DNA of 64,000 nucleotides from Nemopilema nomurai (Eukaryota > Cnidaria > Scyphozoa > Rhizostomeae > Rhizostomatidae). The stretch is taken from contig ML133389.1 of the NCBI GenBank assembly GCA_003864495.1, positions 62,001 to 126,000 of the forward strand. Reading direction: 5' to 3'. The number at the start of each line of letters is the position of its first letter. Within the stretch, counting starts at the first letter, position 1. The notes beneath the pieces are model-generated. The model saw nothing but the letters and a program-made list of their open reading frames with translations, was not told where the DNA came from and searched no databases. Shown one piece after another: positions 54,585-64,000 of the stretch. Made by a program: the position numbers and the translations under genes.

Positions 54585-56179
54585 GATGGTTCAGTGTTCT
54601 GTTCTTTGTTCTGTTCCTGCAACCATCAATCGGAAAGTCATGACTGCAGTTTTTTCAGATTTCCCAAGGAAGAAAGACGATCGAATCGTTGGAAAACATT
54701 GATAAGGTAAGTGATGAATTGTGAACATTGATTTATAACGTAATAACCAAGGCAACAATTGTTTTACCACTAATACGTTGTTTAGCCTTAAAACTAGGCT
54801 AAAAACACGATTCAAACATTTTTAGTCTAATAGCAAATCTAGTAGATCTAGTCTAGATTTGCAGAGATTAGTACTTCCTGGGACTGTTGCTAGCCTTTTG
54901 CACATACAAAAGCTTAGGCCTGTATGATGTGTCATTCCCATTCATTTTCCAATATTAAGTTCACTCTATTCTCTAATATTCTAGAAGACAAGATAGAGAG
55001 CCAAATCAAAACTCAAGAGTGTGCAGCTGCCACTTTCGAGATGGAAAAAAGACCGATCCAGAGCTCTTTGCTTGGAATGCTGAAAATTTTTTTCCATGTA
55101 AGCCTGAGGTCAAGAACAAGAGGATTATAAAAAATATAGTTGAAAATGAAACTCAACAAGAATCAGCATCTGGGGAATTTTTTTTGCAAAGCAGTAAATC
55201 AAGCTACTCAGCTAATGAAGTCATTTTGCAGCAAGAGTTAGAAGTTGCAACTGATCAGCTCAATGCATTGAAAAGTGAGCAGGAATATTGCAAGCAGCAT
55301 TATTCAGTGCACAAATTAAAGAGGATTTCCTGCGGATGGAAACCAGAATTCCACAAAGAAAGTCTTCTGGATACTTGTGAATTACACAAAGAGATTTGAA
55401 TCCAGCGTAAATTATTATTATGGTTGGAAAGTCGAGGCTGTTAAGTTTGAAGATCAGGTCTTGATCACGTTAATGAAATTGAGACAAAACTACACCAATT
55501 TGCATCTTGGGCAAATGTTTTCATGTAGTGAAAAACCATTTCAAACATTATCTTAACATTCATTTATGTTTTGCATGAGCTATTTTTCAAAGACCTCATG
55601 TAAAATTTACCATCAAGGCACAAGAACAAAATTAATTCTCTATCGTCATTTCTCCCATTCCCAAACTGTAGAATTGTCAAAGACTGCACAGATATAGAAA
55701 TTGCAAGTCCCAAGCAAATGAATTTACAGAGAGCCACATATTCACCTTACAGATCAATGAATTCGCTCAAAGTGTTGATTGGTGTTTCACCAAATGCTGT
55801 TATAACATATGTCTCTACATCAGATAAAGCAATAGTAGAAAATTGTGGCATATTGAGTCATTTTGTTGCAAGAGACTTGATCCTTGCTGACAAAGGATTT
55901 CTCATTAACGACATTTTTCCTGTTGGTGTTTCTGTAAATATCCCACCATTTTTGGAGCATGGGGAGTTTACAAGACAAGAAATTTTGAGAACAAAGAGAT
56001 AGCTAGAAGCAGAATTCATGTGATGAGGGCTAATGCCAGAATAAAAGACTTCAAAGTATTATAATTCATTCCTGCATGGCTAAGAAGCCATGCAGACAAG
56101 ATTGTTCAACTGGTTGCTGTGCTGATAAATCTTCAGTTTCCACTGATAAAAGAATGTTCAACAGGAACAGATTTTAATT
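54585..56179 (+). pseudogene. THAP-DDE transposase, second family, several frameshifts
   Basis: Exon 1 (from ATG 54585) has a short duplication (TGTTCTGTTCTTTGTTCTGT) that disturbs CSCNHQSESHDCSFFRFPKE, the THAP start; it ends at about 54707 with a GTAAGT donor. Exon 2 (about 54987-55399) continues SRVCSCHFRDGKKTDPELF (C...CxxH pair), then a coiled coil (LQQELEVATDQLNALKSEQE). The catalytic part (about 55678-56179) has IVKDCTDIEIASPKQ (Asp), LIGVSPNAVITYVS, DLILADKGFLINDI (Asp), NIPPFLEHGEFT and, after a shift, IHVMRANARIKDF (Glu position reads Met), LVAVLINLQFPLIKEC. Glu replacement and breaks suggest an inactive gene. Confidence 0.8.
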
Positions 56180-56862
56180 AATTTTTTTAAATAATTGTGT
56201 TTTTAAGTACGGTAATCCTTAGATTAGTTCCGGAGGGCTTATTAATTTTGGACATTTTTAGATGGGGGCTTATTCCAAGTGGACTTAAACATTTTTCATG
56301 TGATACATAAAGAACCAAAAGCATTCTTGAATTTTTATAAAAAAACTATGTGAAAAGCGACATCTTTTTGAACTTGTTATACATGGAGAACTCGTTTTTA
56401 AAAAAGCCTCATGCATTTCAGTTGTAAATATTTGTAAAACTTTAATTTCATTTACTGAATACATCAATTGTTTTCAGTTTTTCTTGATAAAGCACTAATA
56501 GGTAATTCAGGTGGCAAAAAAAACATGATAGCAGTGGGGGGCTTATTCGAGAGACCTTTAAGTTTTAGGTTTGTGAGTTATTTGAGGGGGGCTTATAAAA
56601 AAATTTTTCTTTACGATGGAGGCTTATTAAAACAATTTGTGAGCTAGGGTGGGGGCTAATTCGGGGGGGGGGCAATTCTAGGATTTCACTACTTAAAATA
56701 TCTATCTATTTTACAATGCTTCAGATAACAAAGAGAAAATGTTTTTAAAATAAAATTGTTTCAAAGTTGTAAAATTTTGGCACCAAGTATCATCTCTTGT
56801 GATTTTGAAAACTTTCATGCCCTTTGTTGTCCAAACTACAAAATAACAAAGGCTTCTATTTG

Positions 56863-58312
56863 TTAAATGAAGCTGACCTGAACTTGATGCCAGTAATGAT
56901 GGTCAGTTCTTAACATAAGATGACCTTCTTCGTTTTTTTCAAGGAAAAAGTCCTTCTTATTTAGCCCTTGTTCTACCATATCATGGCGTAGTGAATATGG
57001 GCATTTCACTTCAAGAAGGGCCTGTTTCCCTACAAGTCCATCATTCAGCCAAATGCCAGTACTTGTTACAGCTTCTCCTGTAGTCTGACTAAATTTTTCT
57101 GCAGCTTCTTTCTCGTGTTGGGTGCCCCATACAATTGACTTTACCTGGGACAGGTCATATTCGCCCAAGACACGCTTGACAAGAGAAATGACTCTTTTGG
57201 CCTCCAGAATGGCACCAAAATTGCTGGCAGTGAGTCTCCCCTTCCTTATGACATGCCATGTGTCATTATGCTGCTGACCTTGTGTGTCAATTGCAACTTT
57301 ATTGATTGTTGCTTGGTCCAATTTCAGAATTTCTTGGAAGTAGGATATTCTATCACTGGCATGCTTGGATTGGAACTCAGCCTACTAAATCAGCAATTAT
57401 AGAAACTGCAATACTTTTGTAGTCAGTATTAGGTTCAGGACTCAACAGCCACCATAATCCTGTAAACCTGCCATACCCAGACAATTCATCAAATAACCAG
57501 GCCCTATCTTCATCATCTGGGTTGGGTGAAAGTGGGCTATACTGTTTTGAAGGTGGAAAAAGATCACTTGCTGCCTTGGGCTCAGTGCCTACTTTTTTCG
57601 GCTTTTTCCACTGGCACTCTGTGTCAGTTATGCTCAAATTAAGAATGCAATGTATGTAGAGGGCTGCTGAGTGGCTGCATTTCAGTTCACCCCTTGGACA
57701 CTGACATTCTGTGGCCTTAATTTTTAATTCGTCATCAAGGTTCATCTGTTGGAAACAAAATGAAATAATCAATCGCACACTTTTGAATTAGTTTGAAAAT
57801 TGATATTTGTAAAATGAACATTTGGAGAGTCTAAATTACCCAACAAGAAAATTTAGATTACTCAACATGGCTCGATAATCGTGATGATTTATCTCAGTGT
57901 CCTAGACAACATAATATATCCACATATTGTAGAAAATACTGTTAGTTATGGAATTTCTGTTAATATGATTTAGATTCTACCTATGTATACAGTATTACAT
58001 TGTAAGTAATTGTTGTTTAATTCATTGAAATTGAAATTTAGGCCTATGCCTTTATCAAGAGCTCACCGTTACTTTATACACTTTATCCTTCATGCTTGCT
58101 TGCACTTCTCCATGAACAATTCCACTAATATATGTCAAAGACTGTTTATGACCTGATTTGTAGTGATTTTCACCCCTATCAATGGATTTTGGTTCATCAT
58201 TGAAGAACGAAAGTAGCGATGTAATTTTGACGCGGCCATACTCTATGTAACTAACGACGGCAAATTTTTGTTTAGAACCAGAACCAGCGTTGCTATGCAA
58301 ACATGACGTCAC
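56863..58312 (-). pseudogene. SWIM-YqaJ nuclease, second family, catalytic loop deleted
   Basis: Three pieces. N-terminal exon 58312-58055: MTSCLHSNAGSGSKQK, RGENHYKSGHKQSLTYISG, IVHGEVQASMKDKVYKVTV. Middle exon 57743-57380: KATECQCPRGELKCSHSAAL (SWIM CxC...CxH), a Pro-rich linker, then GYGRFTGLWWLLSPEPN. YqaJ part 57321-56863: RKGRLTASNFGAILEAKR, VWGTQHEKEAAEKF, TSTGIWLND then directly GLVGKQALLEVKCPYSLRH (ExK present) and DHHYWHQVQ. The GASPDG block expected between WLND and GLVG is missing, so the first catalytic Asp is gone. A neighbour to the convergent transposase, with introns at 58055 and 57380. Confidence 0.82.
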
Positions 58313-58325
58313 GACTCCTCCACTC

Positions 58326-59029
58326 TATGGGAAACCGTCTATAGGCCAGCAGCTAATGCAGAGTTAGTCCTGAACTATAATTTTTCCTTCCCTTGGAGGT
58401 TGCTGATAAAATTGTTGATGAGACCAAGAGCTACTGGCATTTTATGTCATAAATATAGCTATGGGTTTAACAAAACTAATAATGATAATAATAAAATATT
58501 TCTATCGTAGGTAATCTACAATAATTGACAATTTGTGAATTAACTTTTTATAGTAGGGCCAACTATAAAGTAATATTAGTATTTACAAAAACTTATACAT
58601 ATATTACAGTAATAGGGTTAACTAGCATAGGATTGCAATGTGCATGGTAGTTATAAAGATAAACAAATATTTCTAAATTGCAAAATATTGTTCTTTTTGT
58701 TATCGATCTAGGTAAATCATTCCAAACTTTGGCTTCTCTTTTCCGGAAATTTAATGAGGTCTTGCCTCTTTTAACAGTCCTGTAGTGATCTTTGATCGTT
58801 TAGAGACTTTTCTTTCATTTCTAGAGCTTTATTGTACCAATTTCACAAATCCCCAACAATAGAGGATTCCTGGAGAAAAGGTATCACCCAAATGCTTTAG
58901 TATCTCTCTGTTATACCCAGGAGGAGATTTCAGTAAGTACAAAGGTTTTTGGTAAAAAAAACAGCTACCACGATCTGACCCAAACTACAACAAGCTCTAT
59001 AATTTAGGGCAGTTAGACCTTGTTTACAC
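58326..59029. other. No gene seen
   Basis: AT-rich flank without motifs I can support. Confidence 0.4.
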
Positions 59030-59110
59030 TAGAGTGTTTTATCCGGATAACTTTTTATCCATTTACATTGTACCGGATAAATTTTATCTGATAAGCCCCT
59101 CAGTTTACAT
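59020..59110. repeat. Terminus-like sequence with TTATCCGGATAA motifs
   Basis: CCTTGTTTACACTAGAGTGT is followed by TTTTATCCGGATAA and, 30 bp on, ACCGGATAAATTTTATC. This palindromic, repeated pattern next to a Myb/SANT-like gene looks like the end of a Harbinger-type element. No partner end was found downstream. Confidence 0.45.
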
Positions 59111-59289
59111 GGTGATACTAAATGGTGAGTTTTTTAATTGGGCATGCGCACAAACTTTGATTTAATAACGCGCGAAAAATAATTCTTATTGTGTCAGGGT
59201 GAACACTTTCATATTTCGTCTTAAAGTTGACAACGCCAAAAAATCAGCGAATACATTGACGGAATGTAGCAGAAAGTTGATAAGAACTC

Positions 59290-60292
59290 AAATGGACAGA
59301 TGAGGAAACTGCTTTGCTGCTCCAAGTTATTATCGACTTCAAGAGCAGCAAAGCAGCGTTAGGCCTAGACTGGGAAAGTGTGAAATTGAAGTATGAAGAT
59401 GTTTGTGAAAGGTCGCAGTCACGCTATCCTAAGGAAAACAGTGGAGTTGATGAACAGGAATACCCAAATTGCTCTTATCCATCTGAAATTAGCAGGGATC
59501 AGATAATTCCCAAGATCAAAAGAATAATGATACAGTTCTGCAAAGCTGTAGACTGTGGTAGAAGACTTGGTGGAGGGAGAGTTGTTCTTTTCTTGTGCGA
59601 TAAATGCAGTGAGATTTGGGGAAGATCTCCAGCAGTAGAAAACCTGTCCAATGGCATAGAAAGTAGCATATAAGTTTTACAAGTTCCTTTACAAATTAAG
59701 AAAAAGATGTGGATCTATTACCAGATCAAAGATGAAGAAATCTCTTTGCATTGAGATTAAGAGTAAATATTTTTGATCAAGATCTTCTGGAAAGAAAATT
59801 CCATACACACACAATTTGTTTTTTAAAATGGAGGCTACTTATAAACAAGATTTTAGTGTCACCCCTCTTACTACATGTATACCAATTTTAGTGTTAATAC
59901 CCTAAACGGTTTCAGACTTCTTAAACATATACTATCAAAAGGTGTAACCTCAAGGTGACACTAGTCCCCCCCCCCTGCTTACAGTTATTGAGTTATCTAG
60001 ACTTGCTATTGAGCTGGAAAAAATTGGGTAATAATGGTAAATTCAGCTCTTTCTGGTAAGCCGATTTAGACATAAAGAAACTAGAAAAAATCAGCTTGAC
60101 CTCCCTACATAGAGGAGCTCAAAAAATTTTTGACTGACGAGCTGGAAAGAATTGGAAGAACTATTTCACCAATAAAAAGAAACGATGATGCCCTTGTCCT
60201 TGTTGAAGAGACATCCGTTAGCGTTGGCATTCTTGGATTATCCTACACAAAACTTGGGACACACTCAATAAAGGCGAGAGGATTTGCCTGAA
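59290..60292 (+). CDS. Myb/SANT-like accessory gene, probably two exons
   Basis: The frame opens at KWTDEETALLLQVIIDFKSS, the first helix of a Myb/SANT-like domain, then ALGLDWESVKLKYEDVCERS and VDCGRRLGGGRVVLFLCDKC (third helix region: SGGGR...LFFYD...IWGRSPAV), ending the exon near 59650. A second exon (about 60113-60292) reads EELKKFLTDELERIGRTISP, DDALVLVEETSVSVGIL and a stop. The upstream frame has stops, so the start is uncertain. It resembles the second genes of Harbinger-type elements; the transposase partner is not in view. Confidence 0.65.
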
Positions 60293-62895
60293 AGCTTGAT
60301 GCTTCAAAATTTTATTTCTGTAACAATTATAATGTTAGTGTAGTTTTCAGCTTAAAACTCTTTAAACATTTTTTTTGAGTTACATCATATGAAGAAACTT
60401 GAAACCTTTTTTAACTCTTACTCAAGCGTACAATGTTGGGTGGCAAAGACATATAAAGACCAGGACACAATAATTTACAAAAAGGTCCATTTATATCGCA
60501 TAACTTTTGGAAGAAGCAGTTCATTAAGACTTTTCAAATATGTTAAATTTGAGAAAAAATCATAAAATCCGAATTCATAAATTACTTCCTAAATAATCTT
60601 TCCAAAAATATGAAATCAATCCAGCTGCAAGCTTAGCAACATGTCCCTCCAGCCCAAAATAGTGCTATCATCAACTGCATTGTCTCGAATAAAAAAAATT
60701 ACTTTAGTAAAATTTCATAAAGAAACCTGCAGCCTGGATACTATTAAAGTTTCATAAGCAAGTTTGGTCCAAATTTGTAATGTTGCAAGAATTTCAAATG
60801 TTGTTAAATATCATACCATTTAAGATCAACATATCTAAATCGCCAATGTGCTAGAAACAAGACAGTGTTGGGTAAACAGTGTATTCTCATTTCATACAAA
60901 TACCTACAATACTTTAAGCTACAAACAACAATAAGCGACAATAACCAGCATTAACAAATTAATTAGTAATTAGTACAACAGTGTATAAAGGACAGGAATA
61001 AGAAGCTTGTTCACATGTATTAGAGGAGTCGAGGGTGGGAATTGCGATCTAACAGGCTCATGTAATTTTGCAAGTGAGTGAATGAGGGGACACCCCTGGT
61101 GCAATTATGCTAAAGAGGGATGCTAAACCCAATGCCTATGTATGCTGAAAAGCTGAGAAGACTATGCATCATTCCGACAGAGTGAAAATTGCAGGCGCGT
61201 GTGCACCACATAAGACAATCCATTATGGTGGCACCACTGCAAGCGTGCCCTGTGGCAAGAAGATTTTCAAACTTTTGAAAGCTGTAGCTGACATTTCACA
61301 CCAAATGGTGTTTTTTATCAAATATAATTGATGGCGATCAGTTTAAAAGGATCTAATAACATTTCAATGACACGTCAACTAAAAATGATCCCCAAAGTGG
61401 CAGCAGTTAATGGACCAGTATCATCAAAACAGTCAGTTCTTCATGATCATCAAAATCAGATAATTTGTTGTCGCCTTCAAAATGAAGGTCATCTTCATAA
61501 ATGAGATTTTCGCTTGCCTCATTTTCCTTGCTTATGAGGCTTTCGTTGAAGGGAAATTGACAGAAATTCGTGACACAATTCGCACATTGAATCATCCTTG
61601 CTTTTGCAACATAAATGGAAGCAGTGGCCACAAATAAGAGCGCAAATGGACCCATCTAACTTTTCATATAAGTAATGTTGTAATGAGCCGGTCAGCTTAC
61701 AGTTAGGGTTTTCACAAGGTACAGCTGAATCAGGGTCCTTGGAACAAGACTACCCAATAGGAAGACATCTCACATCAACAGTTATTCCCAAGGTTAGTAG
61801 AGTGCATGTCTGTGTGATTAAGTAGCGAAAGGATTAAATAGGACATGTCAGTTCTGCATACAGCAAAATTTACGAAGACAATAGACAGTTATCAAAGCTG
61901 AATAAGCTGGTTTTTAAGAAAGAAGTACCATGGTAGGATGGCCAAATTTAAGAAACTTTCATACTAGGCAGCTTGAGAAAAAATGAGAAACTTTAAATTT
62001 TTCATTTTCAAGGAATAGTCTATTGCTTTAGCTTTAGGATTTCTAGATGATCATCTATCACCTCTTATGGTTTAGAGTATTGGTAAAAGCACAGTTTTTA
62101 ACATCTTGCAAATTAACACTGGACACATTGTTGATCAGTCCTCGTGGGATAGGCATAGTGTGAATGAAATTTCTTTACCCATGGTTTTTAGAAGTTTTCA
62201 TTTTGTTGAGAAATTTTGTTGATTATACAGTTAGTAGCATGTTCAAAGAAGTAGATGAGAAACTAGTTGAAATTTCCAATGCTACCTGAAGCTTCCTTCT
62301 CCCCTTTCATTCCAAAGTTGTTGCGCCCAAGGCATTTTTGATTCCAATAAATTGGTCAACTAAGTGCATTGAAGCTTTCCTAACAGAATCACTAAGTTCC
62401 TTTTACCCAATGGCGGACTTTTCCCAAAACAAAATGATTAAAAAACTCTGAGTCATAGTTTTACAATAATTCTTGCAATTTGTTTGACAACATCTGATGC
62501 GAACCATGTTTCTGTTTCCCTAGAAATATTTTTCTCCCATTAAAAAGCAGATTAATAAATTTAATGGATTTGAAAAATTTGTTTAAAACTTTTTTCTTTT
62601 TCCACCTACAATTTAGGAATGTTTACTCACCTATCAAAAATTAAATAAATGATATCAACTTTCCTTTCTGTCAATAAATTCAAGTAGTTACTTTGTATTG
62701 CATGAAGATCTACCTTTGTTTCCTTAAAATAAAGGATATCGCTGATTTGATTCAAGGTTGCTTTGTCACAGTGGTGTCTTTGTGTTTGACATGTACTGAT
62801 CTGACGAACCAGACTTGAAAATCACTGGGTATCTTTACAGTTGCAAAACTGAGACAATGCAATTGTTCTGATCACTACCTATGCACGAAATGCAA
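60293..62895. other. Gene-poor stretch; one unplaced minus-strand frame
   Basis: Mostly AT-rich with no motifs. A minus-strand 82-codon frame (61655-61407) has a hydrophobic start (MGPFALLFVATASIYVAKAR) like a signal peptide and an acidic end; I cannot assign it. No RNA gene was recognised. Confidence 0.4.
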
Positions 62896-62897
62896 TA

Positions 62898-64000
62898 GAC
62901 CCTTTGCCAAATTACGTCACACGACTTCTGAAAGAGAGGTCAAAAATCGAAAACGAGAAAGTGGTTGTTCCAACTTTTTCCGGTAGTGTGTAGTTCAGTA
63001 AATTTCGTTGCAAACAAACTAAATAAATCGTTTTATTTTGTAATTCTCTCTGGTCTGAAGTTATCAAATACGTTTTAATGGCGGAAAGTGCTGGGAAGAA
63101 GAAAAAGAAGTCTCTCGGGCGTCAATGTGCGGCGTACGGATGTTACAATACATTCTATAAAACCGACGGAACCGCAAGTTGCCTACATTTTTTTCGATTT
63201 CCGCAGAAAAATCCAGAGAAATCTAGCTGGTGTAATTTAATTAAAAGAGTCGACGGACTTGATGGTTTTAAAGTAACAACATCTACATTTCTCTGTGAGA
63301 AGCATTTTTCCGACGCGGATATTAAGAGGAATCCAAACAAGCGACGTTTGGTATCTGGTGCAAAGCCCTCTTTAAATTTGTATCCTAGCAGTGTTGCAAC
63401 AGCTCAAACCAAGCCAAGGAAGTCTCCTCTTTGCCGTTCATTGGGCCTCAGGACTTCTTTCGCTTCGAATGAATCTTCTGAAGACGATGAAAATGATCAT
63501 GAGTTTGCTATGGTTGGTCATGATGACGAAGAAGAATTAATTGTTTCTCGTGTTTGCTCCATTTCAACCCAAACAGAATTTTCATTTGTCAACTCTCCTA
63601 TTTATCTTCCTCAAGAAGCGGAAACTGATGAAACTGCTGGCCAGATGAGCAATGAAATAATGAAAGTTTTTTTGGATTCGAAAAATTTACAATCAAGAGC
63701 AAATAATTTAATGGCTGTGAAATTCAATCACTAAATAATAAGGTAACAGAGTTGGAGTCTAAGTTGGCAGACATGAAGAAATCGCTTTTCTCTATTGAGA
63801 AGTTGAGAGAAGATGATTTAGCTGTAAAATTTTATACTGGTTATCCTAACTATTCTTCTTTGCTGGCATGTTTTGAATATTTTGAACCCAAGTTAAACCA
63901 GATGCATTACTGGCATGGAAACTCTTCTGGAAATGCTCAGAAATCTGATCGTGGCAAATCCAAATGTGGCCGCAAACGCTCCCTTACACACCTTGAAGAA
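62898..64000 (+). mobile_element. YqaJ/THAP element related to the one at 33841, truncated by window end
   Basis: TA (62896-62897) is followed by GACCCTTTGCCAAATTACGT, closely similar to the GACCCCTTTCACAATTACGT end of the element at 33841-38595. A THAP gene of the same type starts 180 bp in. The other end lies beyond the window, so a target duplication cannot be checked. Confidence 0.75.
63078..64000 (+). pseudogene. THAP transposase N-terminal part, partial at window edge
   Basis: Starts MAESAGKKKKKSLGRQCAAY, then a THAP finger (CAAYGCYNTFYKTDG ... STFLCEKHFSDADIK) and a linker with SISTQTEFSFVNSPIYLP. It matches the gene at 36804-38446 residue for residue in long stretches (GRQCAAYGCY, KRVDG.DGFKV, CEKHF). 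A one-base lesion near 63718 stops the first frame; the coiled coil, FYTGYPNYSSLLACFEYF and the SLTHLEE helix-turn-helix follow in another frame up to the window end. The catalytic domain is outside the window. Confidence 0.85.

Larger units (their letters stand above)
54339..58325. mobile_element. YqaJ/THAP-DDE element, second family, complete ends
   Basis: Ends read inward GAGTCCCGGAGTGTGACGTC (left) and GAGTGGAGGAGTCGTGACGT (right), then both reach GCTCTGGTTCTAAACAAA or GTTCTGGTTCTAAACAAA about 45 bp in. TA flanks both ends (54337-54338, 58326-58327). It encodes a plus-strand THAP-DDE transposase and a convergent minus-strand SWIM-YqaJ gene, the same arrangement as 33841-38595 but with different sequences. 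Both genes have several lesions. Size 3987 bp. Confidence 0.85.

Noticed and set aside
61407..61655. Signal-peptide-like minus-strand frame
   Set aside because: Single short frame without homology I recognise or exon context.
1..64000. CRISPR arrays, bacterial operons, rRNA or tRNA genes
   Set aside because: None seen; spliced genes, eukaryotic transposons and AT-rich spacers argue for an animal genome.

Overview
The window is eukaryotic and almost certainly from an invertebrate animal. Genes have short exons with GT/AG boundaries, intergenic DNA is AT-rich, and there are no operons or Shine-Dalgarno sites. The family mix (THAP transposases, YqaJ nucleases with SWIM fingers, P2X7-tail-like Cys-rich proteins, hAT, Harbinger, Kolobok, pogo, a Penelope GIY-YIG domain) is what I would expect in a cnidarian; sponge or mollusc cannot be excluded. 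I see no ordinary host gene. Nearly everything recognisable is DNA-transposon coding sequence, much of it nested and lightly decayed by single-base frameshifts and stops, so most insertions look young.

Layout. 1-7366: an hAT element (3211-7358, minus) inserted into a second hAT gene (8-bp duplication TGTTGCGA), with its end and flank tandemly duplicated in 2095-bp units. 7367-13473: remnant of the invaded hAT, a possible vertnin-like fragment and a Mutator-like (PF20700-type) pseudogene at 10840-12552. 13474-15684: an internally deleted THAP-DDE/YqaJ element with long inverted repeats. 16616-24312: a complete-looking Kolobok-type element (TTAA duplication) carrying a 12-exon THAP transposase and a convergent P2X7-tail-like gene; it sits in a piggyBac-like gene whose remainder (24317-24898) is joined in frame to a Harbinger C-terminus. 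26132-27770: the Myb/SANT-like partner gene and right end of that Harbinger. 28001-32172: a full Harbinger (TAA duplication) with interdigitated transposase and MADF genes, inserted into the last codons of a HARBI1-like gene (32176-33367).

33841-38595: a full element with convergent SAP-SWIM-YqaJ and THAP-DDE genes (ISL2EU-like) and an 82-bp minisatellite between them. 39138-41225: an orphan Penelope GIY-YIG domain and an hAT remnant. 42295-45481: a pogo element (TA duplication, matching ends) that also encodes a HIRAN-domain protein divergently. 45660-46690: a SWIM fragment. 47127-51464: a second P2X7-tail-like gene, split by an hAT element (48043-51438, duplication TCACTATC). 51780-54205: YqaJ-PHD and THAP-DDE remnants. 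54339-58325: a second YqaJ/THAP element of another family. 59030-60290: a Myb/SANT-like element gene. 62898-64000: the start of a third YqaJ/THAP-type copy related to the one at 33841.

How genes work together: each autonomous element pairs a DDE transposase with an accessory gene on the opposite strand (YqaJ nuclease, Myb/MADF protein, HIRAN protein or P2X7-tail-like protein). The least familiar pairing, and in my view the most interesting, is the Kolobok transposase with the P2X7-tail-like gene, because it lies inside one set of terminal repeats and target-site duplications. Family names rest on motif recognition by eye; no database search was run.
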